Shown in pieces: positions 1-8,975 of a stretch of 64,000 nucleotides of DNA (position 1 is its first letter; every line of letters starts with the position of its first letter). This DNA comes from Clostridiales bacterium (GTDB lineage Bacteria > Bacillota > Clostridia > Christensenellales > CAG-917): assembly GCA_022009995.1 (NCBI GenBank), contig CP091734.1:868001-932000 (forward strand), read 5' to 3'. The position numbers and the translations under genes are program-made. The notes beneath the pieces were generated by a model. The model was not told where the DNA came from, searched no databases, and worked only from the letters and a program-made list of their open reading frames with translations.

Positions 1-1
1 T

Positions 2-286
2 GCGCTCAGCGTGACGAACGTCGACAAATTCAAAGCGGTAACGATGACGCTCGACTTTGTAATCGGCGCGGTCATGCTTGCGGCGTTCATAATCAATTTT
101 TCGTACATACCTCACACAGTGAAGATACTTTATCTTTCGGGAGCGTTGCTTTGTATTGCGGGGAGCATACTGTTCGGCATAAAACTCAGATTCGTGCACG
201 CGGTATTTCACGTATTTATCACGGCGGGGACGATATGTTTTTACGTCGCGAGCCTGCTTTTGATGCAAAATTACCACGGTTTTTGA
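2..286 (+). CDS. C-terminal part of a hemolysin III-like (PAQR/YqfA) membrane protein
   Basis: The reading frame is already open at the left edge, so the true start lies outside the window; the first GTG at 11 is probably internal. The visible ~94 residues are almost wholly hydrophobic and form about three membrane segments. The last one holds an HAVFH motif followed by a small hydrophobic helix, which resembles the conserved HxxFH end of hemolysin III/YqfA proteins. These are membrane proteins of uncertain function; 'hemolysin' is historical. The next gene has its own promoter, so this is a separate unit. The family call rests on a short stretch. Confidence 0.55.
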   Translation, partial: ALSVTNVDKFKAVTMTLDFVIGAVMLAAFIINFSYIPHTVKILYLSGALLCIAGSILFGIKLRFVHAVFHVFITAGTICFYVASLLLMQNYHGF

Positions 287-316
287 GATTATTTTATAAA
301 AATCCCGTTTTTTTCT

Positions 317-345
317 TTGACATCTTGTTCTTTTATTGATATTAT
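317..345 (+). promoter_or_regulatory. Strong sigma-A promoter for the L7Ae-rpsL operon
   Basis: TTGACA at 317-322 and TATTAT at 340-345 are separated by exactly 17 bases. A 7-bp stem (CTTGTAG/CTACAAG, 353-371) follows within the expected 5' leader. No gene fits between 287 and 402. Confidence 0.8.
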
Positions 346-402
346 ATTAGGGCTTGTAGTATTGCTACAAGATGTTTTCTATTACTCTAAATGTGAGAGT
401 AT

Positions 403-657
403 ATGATAAATACTAAATTATTAAAGACCATTTCGGAATCCGAAAAAGTGGTCGGTACAAAACAAGTGCTTAAAAGCATTGAAGGAAAGACGGTAAAGTG
501 TGTCATCGTCGCCGACAATGCCGACGGCTTTATCAGAAACAGCGTGACCGCGTTGTGCAGGGAAAACGGTATCGAAATCATAAGCGTTCCTTCCAAAAAG
601 GAACTCGGAAGAATTTCGGGCATCGACGTTCCGGCGGCGGTCGTGGGGTTGAAGTAA
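403..657 (+). CDS. L7Ae-like ribosomal protein (YbxF/RplGB type)
   Basis: This 84-residue protein has the L7Ae/L30e/Gadd45 fold signature: an N-terminal helix with VGTKQVLKSI, a central strand VKCVIVADNADG and the late motif ISVPSKKELG. The family binds kink-turn RNA. In Firmicutes the gene (ybxF, often misnamed L7Ae) normally sits between rpoC and rpsL. Here rpsL follows as expected, but rpoC is not upstream and the gene is first in its transcript, behind the promoter at 317-345. Its length is usual for the family. Confidence 0.85.
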   Translation: MINTKLLKTISESEKVVGTKQVLKSIEGKTVKCVIVADNADGFIRNSVTALCRENGIEIISVPSKKELGRISGIDVPAAVVGLK

Positions 658-737
658 AGACGTTACCATAAATGTTTGAGTTTATCTTCGGGTTGCTGAT
701 AGGCTCATCCGAAATTACATCAGGAGGTTAGCAAAAA

Positions 738-1109
738 ATGCCGACAATTAACCAATTAGTCAAGCAAGGCAGGGAAAGACAGGTCAAGAAAAGCACCACG
801 CCTATTATGCAGCAATGCCCGCAAAAACGCGGCGTATGCTTGTCCGTCACCACGACTTCCCCTAAGAAACCTAACTCGGCGCTTCGTAAAATCGCGCGTG
901 TCCGTCTTGTAAACGGTATGGAGGGTACGATTTATATCCCCGGTATCGGTCACAATCTGCAAGAGCACAGCGTGGTACTTATCCGTGGCGGACGTGTCAG
1001 GGACTTGCCGGGCGTCAGGTATCACATTATTCGCGGCACTTTGGATACGGCAGGCGTTGCAAATCGCAGACAGGCTCGTTCCAAGTACGGCGCAAAACGC
1101 CCCAAATAA
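738..1109 (+). CDS. rpsL: 30S ribosomal protein S12
   Basis: This is a 123-residue S12 with the near-invariant segment KKPNSALRKIARVRL and the RGGRVRDLPGVRYH block, the two loops at the decoding centre where streptomycin-resistance changes arise; both look wild type. The ATG follows AGGAGGTTAGC. First of the classical str operon set (S12, S7, EF-G, EF-Tu) and 44 bp from rpsG. Confidence 0.98.
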   Translation: MPTINQLVKQGRERQVKKSTTPIMQQCPQKRGVCLSVTTTSPKKPNSALRKIARVRLVNGMEGTIYIPGIGHNLQEHSVVLIRGGRVRDLPGVRYHIIRGTLDTAGVANRRQARSKYGAKRPK

Positions 1110-1153
1110 TAATCGGATGATTTCAACACCCAAATAAACAGGAGGTTACTAAT

Positions 1154-1623
1154 ATGCCAAGAAGAGCAGGCGTACCTAAACGTGACGTACTTCCCGATCC
1201 GAAGTTCAACAGCAAAGTTGTTACGAAACTCATCAATCAGGTAATGTACGACGGCAAAAATCAACTGCCGAAGGTATCGTTTACGGTGCATTTGATATTG
1301 TAGAAAAGAAATTAAACCAACCGGCAATCGACGTTTTTACGAAGGCCCTTGAAAACGTGATGCCCGCAGTCGAAGTCAAAGCAAGACGAGTAGGCGGCAG
1401 CACGTACCAGGTACCTCTCGATATCCGCGCTGACAGAAGACAAACGCTGGGCATCCGCTGGATGACCTTGTACGCAAGAAAACGCGGCGAGAAAAAGATG
1501 GACGAACGTCTTGCAGGCGAAATTATGGACGCTTTCAACAGCACGGGCGGCGCTTTCAAAAAGAAAGAAGAAACCCATCGTATGGCAGAAGCCAACAAAG
1601 CGTTTGCACATTATCGCTGGTAA
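1154..1623 (+). CDS. rpsG: 30S ribosomal protein S7 (one-base assembly frameshift)
   Basis: The ATG at 1154 follows CAGGAGG and opens MPRRAGVPKRDVLPDP, the canonical S7 start. The frame breaks near 1256-1261 in a run of five A; one more A restores DGKKSTAEGIVYGAFDIV and the rest of S7 to the TAA at 1623. The span of 470 bases is one short of the 156-residue length usual for bacterial S7. S7 nucleates assembly of the 30S head and is essential, so I take the break as a sequencing error. A naive caller would find only the C-terminal half (from 1357). Confidence 0.95.
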
Positions 1624-1700
1624 TTTGTATCAACCAATACTTATTGTTAAGGGGAGTCATGAGAATATCTTAATTATAAATAGGGAGAACAACCTAAACT

Positions 1701-3766
1701 ATGCCAAGAGAAATTGCGCTTGAAAACATAAGAAATATAGGTATCATGGCTCATATCGATGCGGGAAAGACCACAACGACCGAGCGTATCCTGTTTTATA
1801 CCGGCAGGGTTCATAAACTCGGCGAAACGCACGAGGGTACCGCCACGATGGACTGGATGGAGCAGGAGCAGGAAAGAGGTATTACCATCACTTCCGCCGC
1901 TACCACCGCGTACTGGAAAAACCATCGTATAAACATTATCGATACCCCGGGTCACGTTGACTTTTCCGTTGAAGTCGAACGAAGCCTTCGTATCCTTGAC
2001 GGTGCAGTCGCATTGTTCTGCGCCAAGGGCGGCGTCGAGCCGCAGTCCGAAGCGGTATGGCGTCAGGCCGACAAATATCGCGTACCCCGTCTTGCTTTCG
2101 TAAACAAGATGGACATCACGGGCGCAAACTTCGACAACGCAGTCCGTATGATGCACGAAAGGCTCAAAGCCAACGCCGTTCCTATCGAACTTCCCATCGG
2201 AAGCGAGGCGGATTTCAAGGGCGTTGTAGACCTTGTCGCAAACCACGCCATCATTTACAAGGATGAACTGGGCGTAAACGTCGAAATTACCGATATTCCC
2301 GACGATATGAAAGAAATTGCGGAAGAAGCCCGCACAACTCTTATCGAAGCGGTTTCGGATTTTGACGACACCATTATGGAAGAGTTCCTCGACGGTAAGG
2401 AAATTACCGCGGAAGAACTGAAACCCGCAATCAGAAAAGCAACCATCGCTTTGAAAATGGTTCCCGTACTGTGCGGAAGTTCATACAGAAACAAGGGCGT
2501 ACAAAACCTTCTTGACGCTATTGTGGAATACCTTCCTTCTCCTTTGGATATTCCTTCCATCGAAGGCGTCAATCCGAAGACCGACAAGGAAGAATTAAGA
2601 CACAGCAGCGACAGCGAACCTTTGAGCGCGCTCCTGTTCAAAATAATGACCGACCCCTTCGTCGGAAGAATCGCGTTCGTACGTTTGTACAGCGGCACGA
2701 TGAGGACGGGTATGACGCTCATAAACGCCACAAAGGGCAAGCGTGAACGTATCGGAAGAATTTTGCGTATGCACGCAAATAACCGTCAGGATATCGAAGA
2801 AGCGTATGCGGGCGACATCGTCGCGGTCGTAGGGCTGAAAGAAAGTTCCACGGGCGATACGCTTTGCGATATGAACCACCCCATTATTTGGAACAAATGA
2901 CCTTCCCCGAACCCGTTATCAGGGTCGCTATCGAGCCTAAAACGAAAGCAGGTCAGGAAAAAATGGGCATCGCGCTTCAAAAACTTTCCGAAGAAGACCC
3001 GACATTCAAGGCTTACACCGACCAGGAAACCGGACAAACCATCATCGCGGGTATGGGCGAGTTGCACCTGGAAGTTATCGTCGACAGAATGCTTCGCGAA
3101 TTCCACGTCGAAGCCAACGTCGGTAAACCGCAGGTCGCATATCGCGAAACCATTACGAAAACCGTTAAGAAACAGGGCAAATACGTCCGTCAGTCGGGCG
3201 GTAAAGGACAATACGGCGATTGTACCGTCGTGTTTGAACCGCTGGAAGCGGGCTCCGGCTTCAAATTCGAAGACCAGACGGTCGGCGGATGCATTCCGAA
3301 AGAATACATTCCCGCAATCGAATACGGCATCAGAGAAGCGTCTCGCAGCGGCGTCCTTGCCGGATACGAAACGGTTGATTTCAAAGCAACTGTCGTCGAC
3401 GGAAGTTATCACGACGTCGACAGCAGCGAAATCGCTTACAGAATCGCTGCGTCAATGGCTTTCAAGGAAGGTTGCAAAGAAGCAGGTCCTATCCTTCTTG
3501 AACCTATTATGAAAGTCGAAGTTACCACCCCCGAAGATTATCTCGGCGACTGTATGGGAAGCATTACCGGACGTCGCGGCGAAATCGCGGGTATGGAACC
3601 CAACAACGGCATTTACCAGATCGATGCGAGAGTGCCTCTTTCCGAAATGTTCGGTTACGCGACAAACCTCAGAAGCATCACTCAGGGCCGTGCAAACTTT
3701 ACGATGTTTTTCAGCCACTATAAAGAAGTGCCGAAGAGCATCACCGAGAAAATTCTCGGAAAATAA
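1701..3766 (+). CDS. fusA: Elongation factor G (one-base assembly frameshift)
   Basis: This translocation GTPase has G1 AHIDAGKTTT, G3 DTPGHVDF and G4 NKMD in the N-terminal third, followed by domains II-V. The frame is lost near 2888, where ATT ATT TGG should read ATT ATT TTG; one added T joins the halves as NHPIILEQMTFPEP, a standard EF-G sequence. Restored length is about 688 residues, normal for the family. The ORFs 1701-2900 and 2864-3766 are therefore one gene. EF-G is essential, so a real break is implausible. Confidence 0.96.
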
Positions 3767-3830
3767 CCGCTATTAATGCTTTGCATTAAAATAAAAAATA
3801 AAACATCAGAATTTGTAGGAGGATTCAAAA

Positions 3831-5036
3831 ATGGCAAAAGCTAAATTTGAAAGAACAAAACCCCACGTTAACATCGGCACTATCGGCCACGTTGACCACG
3901 GCAAAACCACCCTTACCGCTGCTATCACCATGTACTGCGCGGCGAAGGGCAATGCAAAAGTCATGAAATATGACGAAATCGACAAAGCTCCCGAAGAGAA
4001 AGCACGTGGAATCACGATCAACACCGCACACGTTGAATACGAAACCGCAAACCGTCACTATGCTCACGTTGACTGCCCGGGCCACGCCGACTATGTCAAG
4101 AACATGATCACCGGTGCTGCTCAGATGGACGGCGCAATCCTTGTTGTCGCTGCATCCGACGGTCCTATGCCTCAGACTCGTGAACACATCCTTCTTGCTC
4201 GTCAGGTCGGTGTTCCCTATATCGTAGTATTCCTTAACAAATGCGACCAGGTCGACGACGAAGAACTTCTTGAACTCGTTGAAATGGAAGTTCGTGAACT
4301 CCTTTCGAGCTATGATTTCCCCGGCGACGATACTCCTATCATCCGCGGTTCCGCACTTCTTGCTATGCAGGCTCTTCTCGACGGCAGAGTCGACGATCCC
4401 GCAACCAAATGCATTCAGGAACTCCTTGACGCGGTAGACAGCTATATCCCCGCTCCCGAACGCGACACCGACAAGCCCTTCCTTATGCCTGTCGAAGACG
4501 TTTTCACCATCACCGGTCGCGGAACCGTTGCTACGGGCCGTGTTGAACGTGGTCAAATCAAGATTCAGGACAAAGCAGAAATCGTCGGTCTTTCCACCGA
4601 AAAGAAAGAAACCGTTATCACCGGTATCGAAATGTTCCGTAAACTTCTCGATTACGCAAACGCAGGCGATAACATCGGTACTCTTCTCCGCGGTATCGAC
4701 CGTAAAGAAATCGAAAGAGGACAAGTTCTCGCAAAACCCGGCACGATTCATCCCCACACCGAATTCACCGCTCAGGTTTACGTCCTGACGAAAGATGAAG
4801 GCGGCCGTCACACCCCGTTCATTAACGGTTATCGTCCTCAGTTCTATTTCCGTACCACGGACGTTACCGGCTCCATCAAACTCCCCGACGGCGTTGAAAT
4901 GGTTATGCCCGGCGACCACGTAGATATGGAAGTAACGCTCATCACTCCGATCGCTATCGAAGAAGGTCTCCGCTTCGCTATTCGTGAAGGCGGCCGTACC
5001 GTTGGTTCGGGTGTTGTTGCGAAGATTATCAAGTAA
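3831..5036 (+). CDS. tuf: Elongation factor Tu
   Basis: Intact 401-residue EF-Tu, which carries aminoacyl-tRNA to the ribosome. G motifs are GHVDHGKTTL, DCPGHADY and NKCD; the C-terminal barrels end in GGRTVGSGVVAKI. The ATG follows a GGAGG. It is 64 bp after fusA with only a small AT-rich hairpin (about 3775-3790) between, so read-through is likely. Codon use is strongly biased, as expected for one of the most expressed genes. Confidence 0.98.
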   Translation: MAKAKFERTKPHVNIGTIGHVDHGKTTLTAAITMYCAAKGNAKVMKYDEIDKAPEEKARGITINTAHVEYETANRHYAHVDCPGHADYVKNMITGAAQMDGAILVVAASDGPMPQTREHILLARQVGVPYIVVFLNKCDQVDDEELLELVEMEVRELLSSYDFPGDDTPIIRGSALLAMQALLDGRVDDPATKCIQELLDAVDSYIPAPERDTDKPFLMPVEDVFTITGRGTVATGRVERGQIKIQDKAEIVGLSTEKKETVITGIEMFRKLLDYANAGDNIGTLLRGIDRKEIERGQVLAKPGTIHPHTEFTAQVYVLTKDEGGRHTPFINGYRPQFYFRTTDVTGSIKLPDGVEMVMPGDHVDMEVTLITPIAIEEGLRFAIREGGRTVGSGVVAKIIK

Positions 5037-5079
5037 TTAAGATTACTGATTTCTACAAATTCAAAAAATAAAATCATTA

Positions 5080-5111
5080 TTGACCGCGTGCGCAAGCGCG
5101 TGCGCGGTCAA
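5080..5111 (+). terminator. GC-rich hairpin after tuf
   Basis: TTGACCGCG (5080-5088) pairs with CGCGGTCAA (5103-5111) around a GC-rich loop. There is no immediate T-run, although a TTTTTT lies about 15 bases on, so it may be a weak terminator or a 3'-end protecting stem. Confidence 0.55.
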
Positions 5112-5185
5112 GAAGGTTTATGTTTTTTGTCTTAAAACAAAATAATAAGGCTGACGCACAGGTTGCAGGACTACTTGCAATATCG

Positions 5186-5214
5186 TTGACAGCGGTCAAT
5201 TACTGTGCTATATT
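5186..5214 (+). promoter_or_regulatory. Sigma-A promoter for rpmG-secE-nusG
   Basis: TTGACA at 5186-5191 and TATATT at 5209-5214 with a 17-base spacer. A short stem-loop with a six-T loop (about 5222-5237) lies in the leader before the GGAGG of rpmG. Confidence 0.8.
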
Positions 5215-5258
5215 ATTTAGGCGCCTTTTTTCAGGCGTAATATTTTGGAGGTGTAATT

Positions 5259-5408
5259 ATGCGAGTCAAGATTACTCTTGCATGCACCGAGTGCAAACAA
5301 CGCAATTACGATACTTATAAGAACAAGAAAAACGATCCTGACAGACTTGAAATGAACAAGTATTGCAGGTTCTGCAAAAAAACGACTCTGCACAAAGAGA
5401 CCAAATAA
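5259..5408 (+). CDS. rpmG: 50S ribosomal protein L33
   Basis: This 49-residue protein starts MRVKITLACTECKQRNY and contains CTEC and CRFC pairs, the four cysteines of the zinc-binding form of L33. The ATG is 6 bases after TGGAGGTG. It sits just before secE and nusG, the order found across Firmicutes. It is short enough to be missed by length cut-offs. Confidence 0.95.
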   Translation: MRVKITLACTECKQRNYDTYKNKKNDPDRLEMNKYCRFCKKTTLHKETK

Positions 5409-5419
5409 CGGAGGGTCAT

Positions 5420-5830
5420 ATGGCAAAGAATATGCCCGAAAATCAGAACGGCGAAGAAGAAGTCAAGGAAGTCCGCATTTCGCGCGAAGAGTTAAAACAG
5501 GCTCGTCGCGAGGCTAAGGCCGCAAAAAAAGCCGCTTCCGAAAAAGAAAAACTTCAGAAGACCGACTCTGACAATAAAAATCAGAAGGTCAAGGCAAAGA
5601 CCGACGCCAATGCGAAACCAAAACTCGGCAAGCGCATTTCCAAGGCTTTCAAGGAAATGATTTCCGAACTCAAAAAGGTTACGTGGCTGAAAGGAAAAGC
5701 GGTATTGCAATCAACGCTTATCGTTTGCGTCGTCGTGCTTGTCTTTTTGGTAATTTTGACTGCTATGGACTTCGGTCTTGGCAAATTGCTTGAACTGCTT
5801 GTCGAAAGCAGGGGCGTAATCGTATTATAG
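5420..5830 (+). CDS. secE: Preprotein translocase subunit SecE with long charged N-terminus
   Basis: The last ~60 residues match SecE: an amphipathic segment FKEMISELKKVTWL followed by one membrane helix (about residues 95-120). SecE clamps SecY in the translocon. The ~75 residues before it are an extremely charged Lys/Glu/Ala-rich segment, probably a cytoplasmic helix or disordered tail; Firmicute SecE is often only ~60 residues in total. The start at 5420 (GGAGGGTCAT ATG) is preferred over an in-frame ATG at 5363, which lies inside rpmG. Confidence 0.92.
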   Translation: MAKNMPENQNGEEEVKEVRISREELKQARREAKAAKKAASEKEKLQKTDSDNKNQKVKAKTDANAKPKLGKRISKAFKEMISELKKVTWLKGKAVLQSTLIVCVVVLVFLVILTAMDFGLGKLLELLVESRGVIVL

Positions 5831-5839
5831 GAGTTTTCA

Positions 5840-6373
5840 ATGGAAAATAACGGCGAAGCCAAATGGTACGTTGTGCATACGTATACCGGCCATGAAAAAA
5901 TGGTTGAGGACAACCTTAAAAAGATGATAGAAAACAGCAATCTTCAAGACTTTATTCAGGAGATTGCGATTCCCGTTGAGGAAGATATCGTCGAAAAGAA
6001 CGGAAAGAAAAAGGTTGTCGAACGCAAAAAATTCCCCGGCTACGTTTTTGTAAAACTTATCGAAACGGCACACATCTGCTTTATGGTTACGAACACCCGC
6101 GGCGTTACTAACTTTGTTGGTCCCGTCGGAAAAGCAACACCGTTGTCAGAAGACGAAGTAAAGCGTCTGGGACTTGAAAAGGTCGAATTCGTCGACGTTG
6201 ATTTGAAAGCGGGCGACAGCGTACGCGTTGTCAACGGCGCGCTTGAAAGTTTTATCGGCGTGGTTGAAGATATCAGTCTTGAACGTCAGAAGGTCAAAGT
6301 TATCGTTTCAATGTTCGGCAGACAAACCCCGGTCGAACTCGACTTGTCACAGGTCGAAAAAATTCAGGGTTAA
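5840..6373 (+). CDS. nusG: Transcription termination/antitermination protein NusG
   Basis: 177 residues. The N-terminal NGN domain starts KWYVVHTYTGHEKMVEDNL and includes the FPGYVFVKL strand; a C-terminal KOW domain (GDSVRVVNGALESFIGVVEDI) follows. NusG binds RNA polymerase and couples it to Rho or the ribosome. It follows secE by 9 bp and uses the RBS AGGAG. Length is normal. Confidence 0.97.
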   Translation: MENNGEAKWYVVHTYTGHEKMVEDNLKKMIENSNLQDFIQEIAIPVEEDIVEKNGKKKVVERKKFPGYVFVKLIETAHICFMVTNTRGVTNFVGPVGKATPLSEDEVKRLGLEKVEFVDVDLKAGDSVRVVNGALESFIGVVEDISLERQKVKVIVSMFGRQTPVELDLSQVEKIQG

Positions 6374-6384
6374 AAAAATTAAAA

Positions 6385-6480
6385 TACGCCTAATCGGGGC
6401 GAAAGCCCCTTTACATATCATATGTGATGTGGGAGGAACGTAAATTCGATATGCGTTCCGCGATTGACCACGATTAGTCT
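6385..6480 (+). promoter_or_regulatory. Structured leader upstream of rplK, candidate L1 autoregulatory RNA
   Basis: CTAATCG (6390-6396) can pair with CGATTAG (6471-6477) to close a junction. Inside are a perfect GGGGC-GAAA-GCCCC tetraloop hairpin (6397-6410), a small ACATA/TATGT hairpin and a GGAACG/CGTTCC stem (6435-6459). A GTGATGTGGGAG stretch resembles the 23S rRNA site bound by L1. The structure ends just before the rplK Shine-Dalgarno, so it could gate translation. The pairing is visible in the sequence; L1 binding is inference. Confidence 0.5.
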
Positions 6481-6491
6481 TGGAGGTTTTT

Positions 6492-6920
6492 ATGGCTAAG
6501 AAAATTACAGCGGTTGTCAAACTTCAATTACCCGCCGGTAAGGCAACCCCGGGCCCGCCCGTAGGTTCTACGCTCGGTCCGCACGGCATTAACATTCCCG
6601 GATTCACGAAGGAATTCAACGAGAAAACGGCAAAACAAGCAGGTATGATCATTCCTGTCATCATCACGATTTACGCAGACCGTTCGTTCTCGTTCATTAT
6701 GAAGACGCCTCCCGCGCCCGTTCTTATCAAGAAGGCTTGCGGTATCGAGACGGCTTCGGGTGCTCCCAATAAAACAAAAGTCGCTTCGCTTACCAAAGCG
6801 CAAGTGGAAGAAATCGCAAAAATCAAAATGCCCGACCTTAACGCTGCTTCTCTCGAAGCCGCTATGAGCATGATCGCCGGTACTGCGCGCAGTATGGGTG
6901 TTACGGTAAAGGAGGACTAA
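6492..6920 (+). CDS. rplK: 50S ribosomal protein L11
   Basis: This 142-residue L11 has KLQLPAGKATPGPPVGSTLGPHGIN at its N-terminus (the thiostrepton-site domain) and the C-terminal rRNA-binding domain ending ARSMGV. The start MAKK at 6492 fits GGAGGTTTTT better than an in-frame ATG at 6480 that overlaps the SD. L11 forms part of the GTPase centre. rplA follows after 4 bp. Confidence 0.97.
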   Translation: MAKKITAVVKLQLPAGKATPGPPVGSTLGPHGINIPGFTKEFNEKTAKQAGMIIPVIITIYADRSFSFIMKTPPAPVLIKKACGIETASGAPNKTKVASLTKAQVEEIAKIKMPDLNAASLEAAMSMIAGTARSMGVTVKED

Positions 6921-6924
6921 TAAT

Positions 6925-7614
6925 ATGTTCAGAGGTAAAAACTATAAAGCATCAATTGCGTCCTTCGACAAGACTAACTCTTTCGAGCCCGAAGAGGCTA
7001 TGAAAATCGTGGTCGATACCGCAAAGGCAAAATTTGACGAAACAATCGAACTTCACGTAAAGCTCGGCGTTGACTCCCGTCATGCCGACCAGCAAGTCCG
7101 TGGCGTCTGCGTACTTCCCAACGGCACCGGTAAAACCGTCAAGGTTTTGGTAATCGCAAAGGGCGAAAAAGCAGACCAGGCACAAGCGGCAGGCGCAGAC
7201 TTCGTCGGCGCGGAAGATATGATCGCAAAGATCCAGAACGAAGGCTGGTTCGGATTTGACGTTATGATCACGACTCCCGATATGATGGGTCTCGTCGGTC
7301 GTCTCGGTAAAGTCCTCGGCCCCAAGGGATTGATGCCTAACCCGAAATCCGGTACCGTTACCATGGATATCGTTAAGGCAATCAACGACGTTAAAGCAGG
7401 TAAGGTCGAATATCGTGTCGACAAAACCTCGATCGTTCACGTTCCTATCGGCAAAAAATCGTTCGGCCCCGAGAAACTTCTTGAAAACTTTAACACGGTT
7501 ATGGAAGCACTCGTAAAAGCGAAACCCGCAGCGTCGAAAGGTACTTACCTGAAAAGCATCACCATCGCCGCAACGATGGGCCCCGGCGTCAAAGTCATCT
7601 ATCGCATGAACTAA
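6925..7614 (+). CDS. rplA: 50S ribosomal protein L1
   Basis: Intact 229-residue L1 with the GPKGLMPNPKSGTV signature. L1 forms the mobile stalk at the E site and in many bacteria represses its own operon by binding mRNA. Translationally coupled to rplK: the AGGAGG lies inside the end of rplK. The operon ends here, because rplJ has its own promoter and leader. Confidence 0.97.
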   Translation: MFRGKNYKASIASFDKTNSFEPEEAMKIVVDTAKAKFDETIELHVKLGVDSRHADQQVRGVCVLPNGTGKTVKVLVIAKGEKADQAQAAGADFVGAEDMIAKIQNEGWFGFDVMITTPDMMGLVGRLGKVLGPKGLMPNPKSGTVTMDIVKAINDVKAGKVEYRVDKTSIVHVPIGKKSFGPEKLLENFNTVMEALVKAKPAASKGTYLKSITIAATMGPGVKVIYRMN

Positions 7615-7660
7615 TTTTATTATTATTTATAATAATAATTCACCGGGCTATTAAAAACGC

Positions 7661-7689
7661 TTGACGAAAGCCGACGTTTTTAGTATTAT
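7661..7689 (+). promoter_or_regulatory. Sigma-A promoter for rplJ-rplL
   Basis: TTGACG at 7661-7666 and TATTAT at 7684-7689 with a 17-base spacer, directly before the L10 leader. Confidence 0.78.
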
Positions 7690-7695
7690 TACAGT

Positions 7696-7815
7696 AACTT
7701 AATATCCAAAGACAGCAAGCACCTTTTGGTTTAAAATTCGCTCGCCGAGGAACTACTAATCATTATTAAACGATTATGCCGTTTTTCACGTCTTTGGGAA
7801 ACGGCATTATTTTAT
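7696..7815 (+). ncRNA. L10 leader RNA with attenuator stem
   Basis: The 150-base region before rplJ shows the features of the Firmicute ribosomal L10 leader. A kink-turn-like segment around AAGACAGCAAGCACC pairs with GCTCGCCGAGGA downstream. It is followed by a strong hairpin ATGCCGTTT (7776-7784)/AAACGGCAT (7799-7807) and TATTTTAT. In the known family, L10(L12)4 binds the leader and promotes termination. The homology call is from memory of the motif; a covariance search against the L10 leader model would settle it. Confidence 0.75.
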
Positions 7816-7841
7816 GCCTTAAATCTTAAAGGAGGTTATAA

Positions 7842-8338
7842 ATGTCAGAAATCAGAACACAAAAAGAAGCGGTTGTCGAAGAAATCAAGTCGAAAATTCA
7901 GGCTGCCAAATCCGTCGTTCTCGTTGACTACAAAGGCTTGACGGTTGCCCAGGATACCGAACTTCGCACCAATTTCCGTAAAGCCGGCGTCGAATACAAG
8001 GTTTACAAAAACCGCCTTGCAAAAATCGCTTTCAACGAACTCGGATACACCTGCTTTGACGCAGCGCTCGAAGGACCTACCGCTATCGCATTTGCAATGA
8101 ACGATTCCGTATCGGCGGCGAAAATCGCGGCAGAAGGCGGCAAAAAGTTCAACAACTCGAAACGAAGTGCGGTCTTGTCGACGGCGAATTCAACGACGCG
8201 GACGCATTGAAGATCATCGCATCCTTGCCTTCAAGAGAAGTTCTTATCGCAAAGATGCTCGGCAGCATGCTTGCTCCTATCAGCAAACTTGCTTATGTGC
8301 TTAACGCTATTGCGGAAAAGCAAGAAGCTCAGGCGTAA
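7842..8338 (+). CDS. rplJ: 50S ribosomal protein L10 (one-base assembly frameshift)
   Basis: L10 anchors the L7/L12 stalk. The N-terminal half reads normally (VVLVDYKGLTVAQDTELR, an L10 hallmark). At about 8156 one C appears to be lost (AACAACTCG for AACAACCTCG), after which the correct frame gives CGLVDGEFNDADALKII and ends QEAQA at the TAA at 8338. Restored length is 165 residues, normal. It is preceded by AAAGGAGGT. Confidence 0.94.
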
Positions 8339-8394
8339 TTTTACGTCAACAAAATTAAAAACATTAAACTATTTATATTTGGAGGATTAAAAAA

Positions 8395-8769
8395 ATGGCA
8401 GATGTCGCTAAATTGATGGAAGAAATCAAAAGTATGACAGTTATAGAATTATCTAATTTCGTAAAGGCTCTTGAAGAAGAGTTCGGTGTTTCCGCAGCTG
8501 CTCCCGTCGCAGCAGGCGCTGTTGCAGGTGCTGCCGAAGCTGCTCCCGCAGAAGAAAAGACCGAATTTGACGTTGTCCTTAAAGAAGTCGGCGCAAACAA
8601 AATCGCCGTTATCAAGGCTGTTCGTGAAGCAACCGGTCTTGGTCTTGTCGAAGCTAAACAAGCTGTTGAAGCTGCTCCGAAGACCATCAAAGAAGGTATC
8701 CCCAAGGATGCAGCGGAAGCTCTTGTTGCTAAGTTTAAAGAGGCTGGCGCTGTTGCCGAAATCAAGTAA
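8395..8769 (+). CDS. rplL: 50S ribosomal protein L7/L12
   Basis: Intact 124-residue L7/L12. The N-terminal dimerisation region (VAKLMEEIKSMTVIELSNFVKALEEEFG) is followed by an Ala-rich hinge and the C-terminal domain containing EKTEFDVVLKEVGANKIAVIK. It is the multi-copy stalk protein that recruits translation GTPases. Codons are strongly biased. No rpoB follows; the next 650 bases hold hairpins and repeats. Confidence 0.98.
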   Translation: MADVAKLMEEIKSMTVIELSNFVKALEEEFGVSAAAPVAAGAVAGAAEAAPAEEKTEFDVVLKEVGANKIAVIKAVREATGLGLVEAKQAVEAAPKTIKEGIPKDAAEALVAKFKEAGAVAEIK

Positions 8770-8810
8770 TTAAAACATCATAATTTTGCAATATTTTCCT
8801 TTTTCGGCGG

Positions 8811-8866
8811 AACCCGAAAAATCGTGTACGCATTAGTACACTGGATTTTTCAGAACCCGCCGAGAA
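8811..8866 (+). terminator. Long imperfect inverted repeat after rplL
   Basis: CGGCGG (8815-8820), GAAAAATC and GTAC on the left pair with GTAC, GATTTTTC and CCGCCG (to 8862) around a GCATTA loop, with a small internal mismatch. It is preceded by CCTTTTT and followed by AAAAAC rather than a T-run, so it may act as a bidirectional or 3'-end stabilising structure. Confidence 0.6.
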
Positions 8867-8878
8867 AAACAAAATCTT

Positions 8879-8947
8879 ATCAAAATTCTGACGTTTTAGA
8901 AATGTGCAGAAAAATAAAATCTCACCTTTAAAGGGTGAGATTTTTTA
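8879..8947 (+). repeat. Direct repeat copy A carrying a terminator-type hairpin
   Basis: A ~69-bp unit starts ATCAAAATTCTGACGTTTTA and ends in a hairpin ATCTCACC/GGTGAGAT (loop TTTAAAG) followed by six T. A nearly identical copy lies at 9272-9340. The hairpin itself is a good intrinsic terminator. Confidence 0.8.
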
Positions 8948-8975
8948 TGTCATTCCGAGGCGTTTTGTTTCGGGG

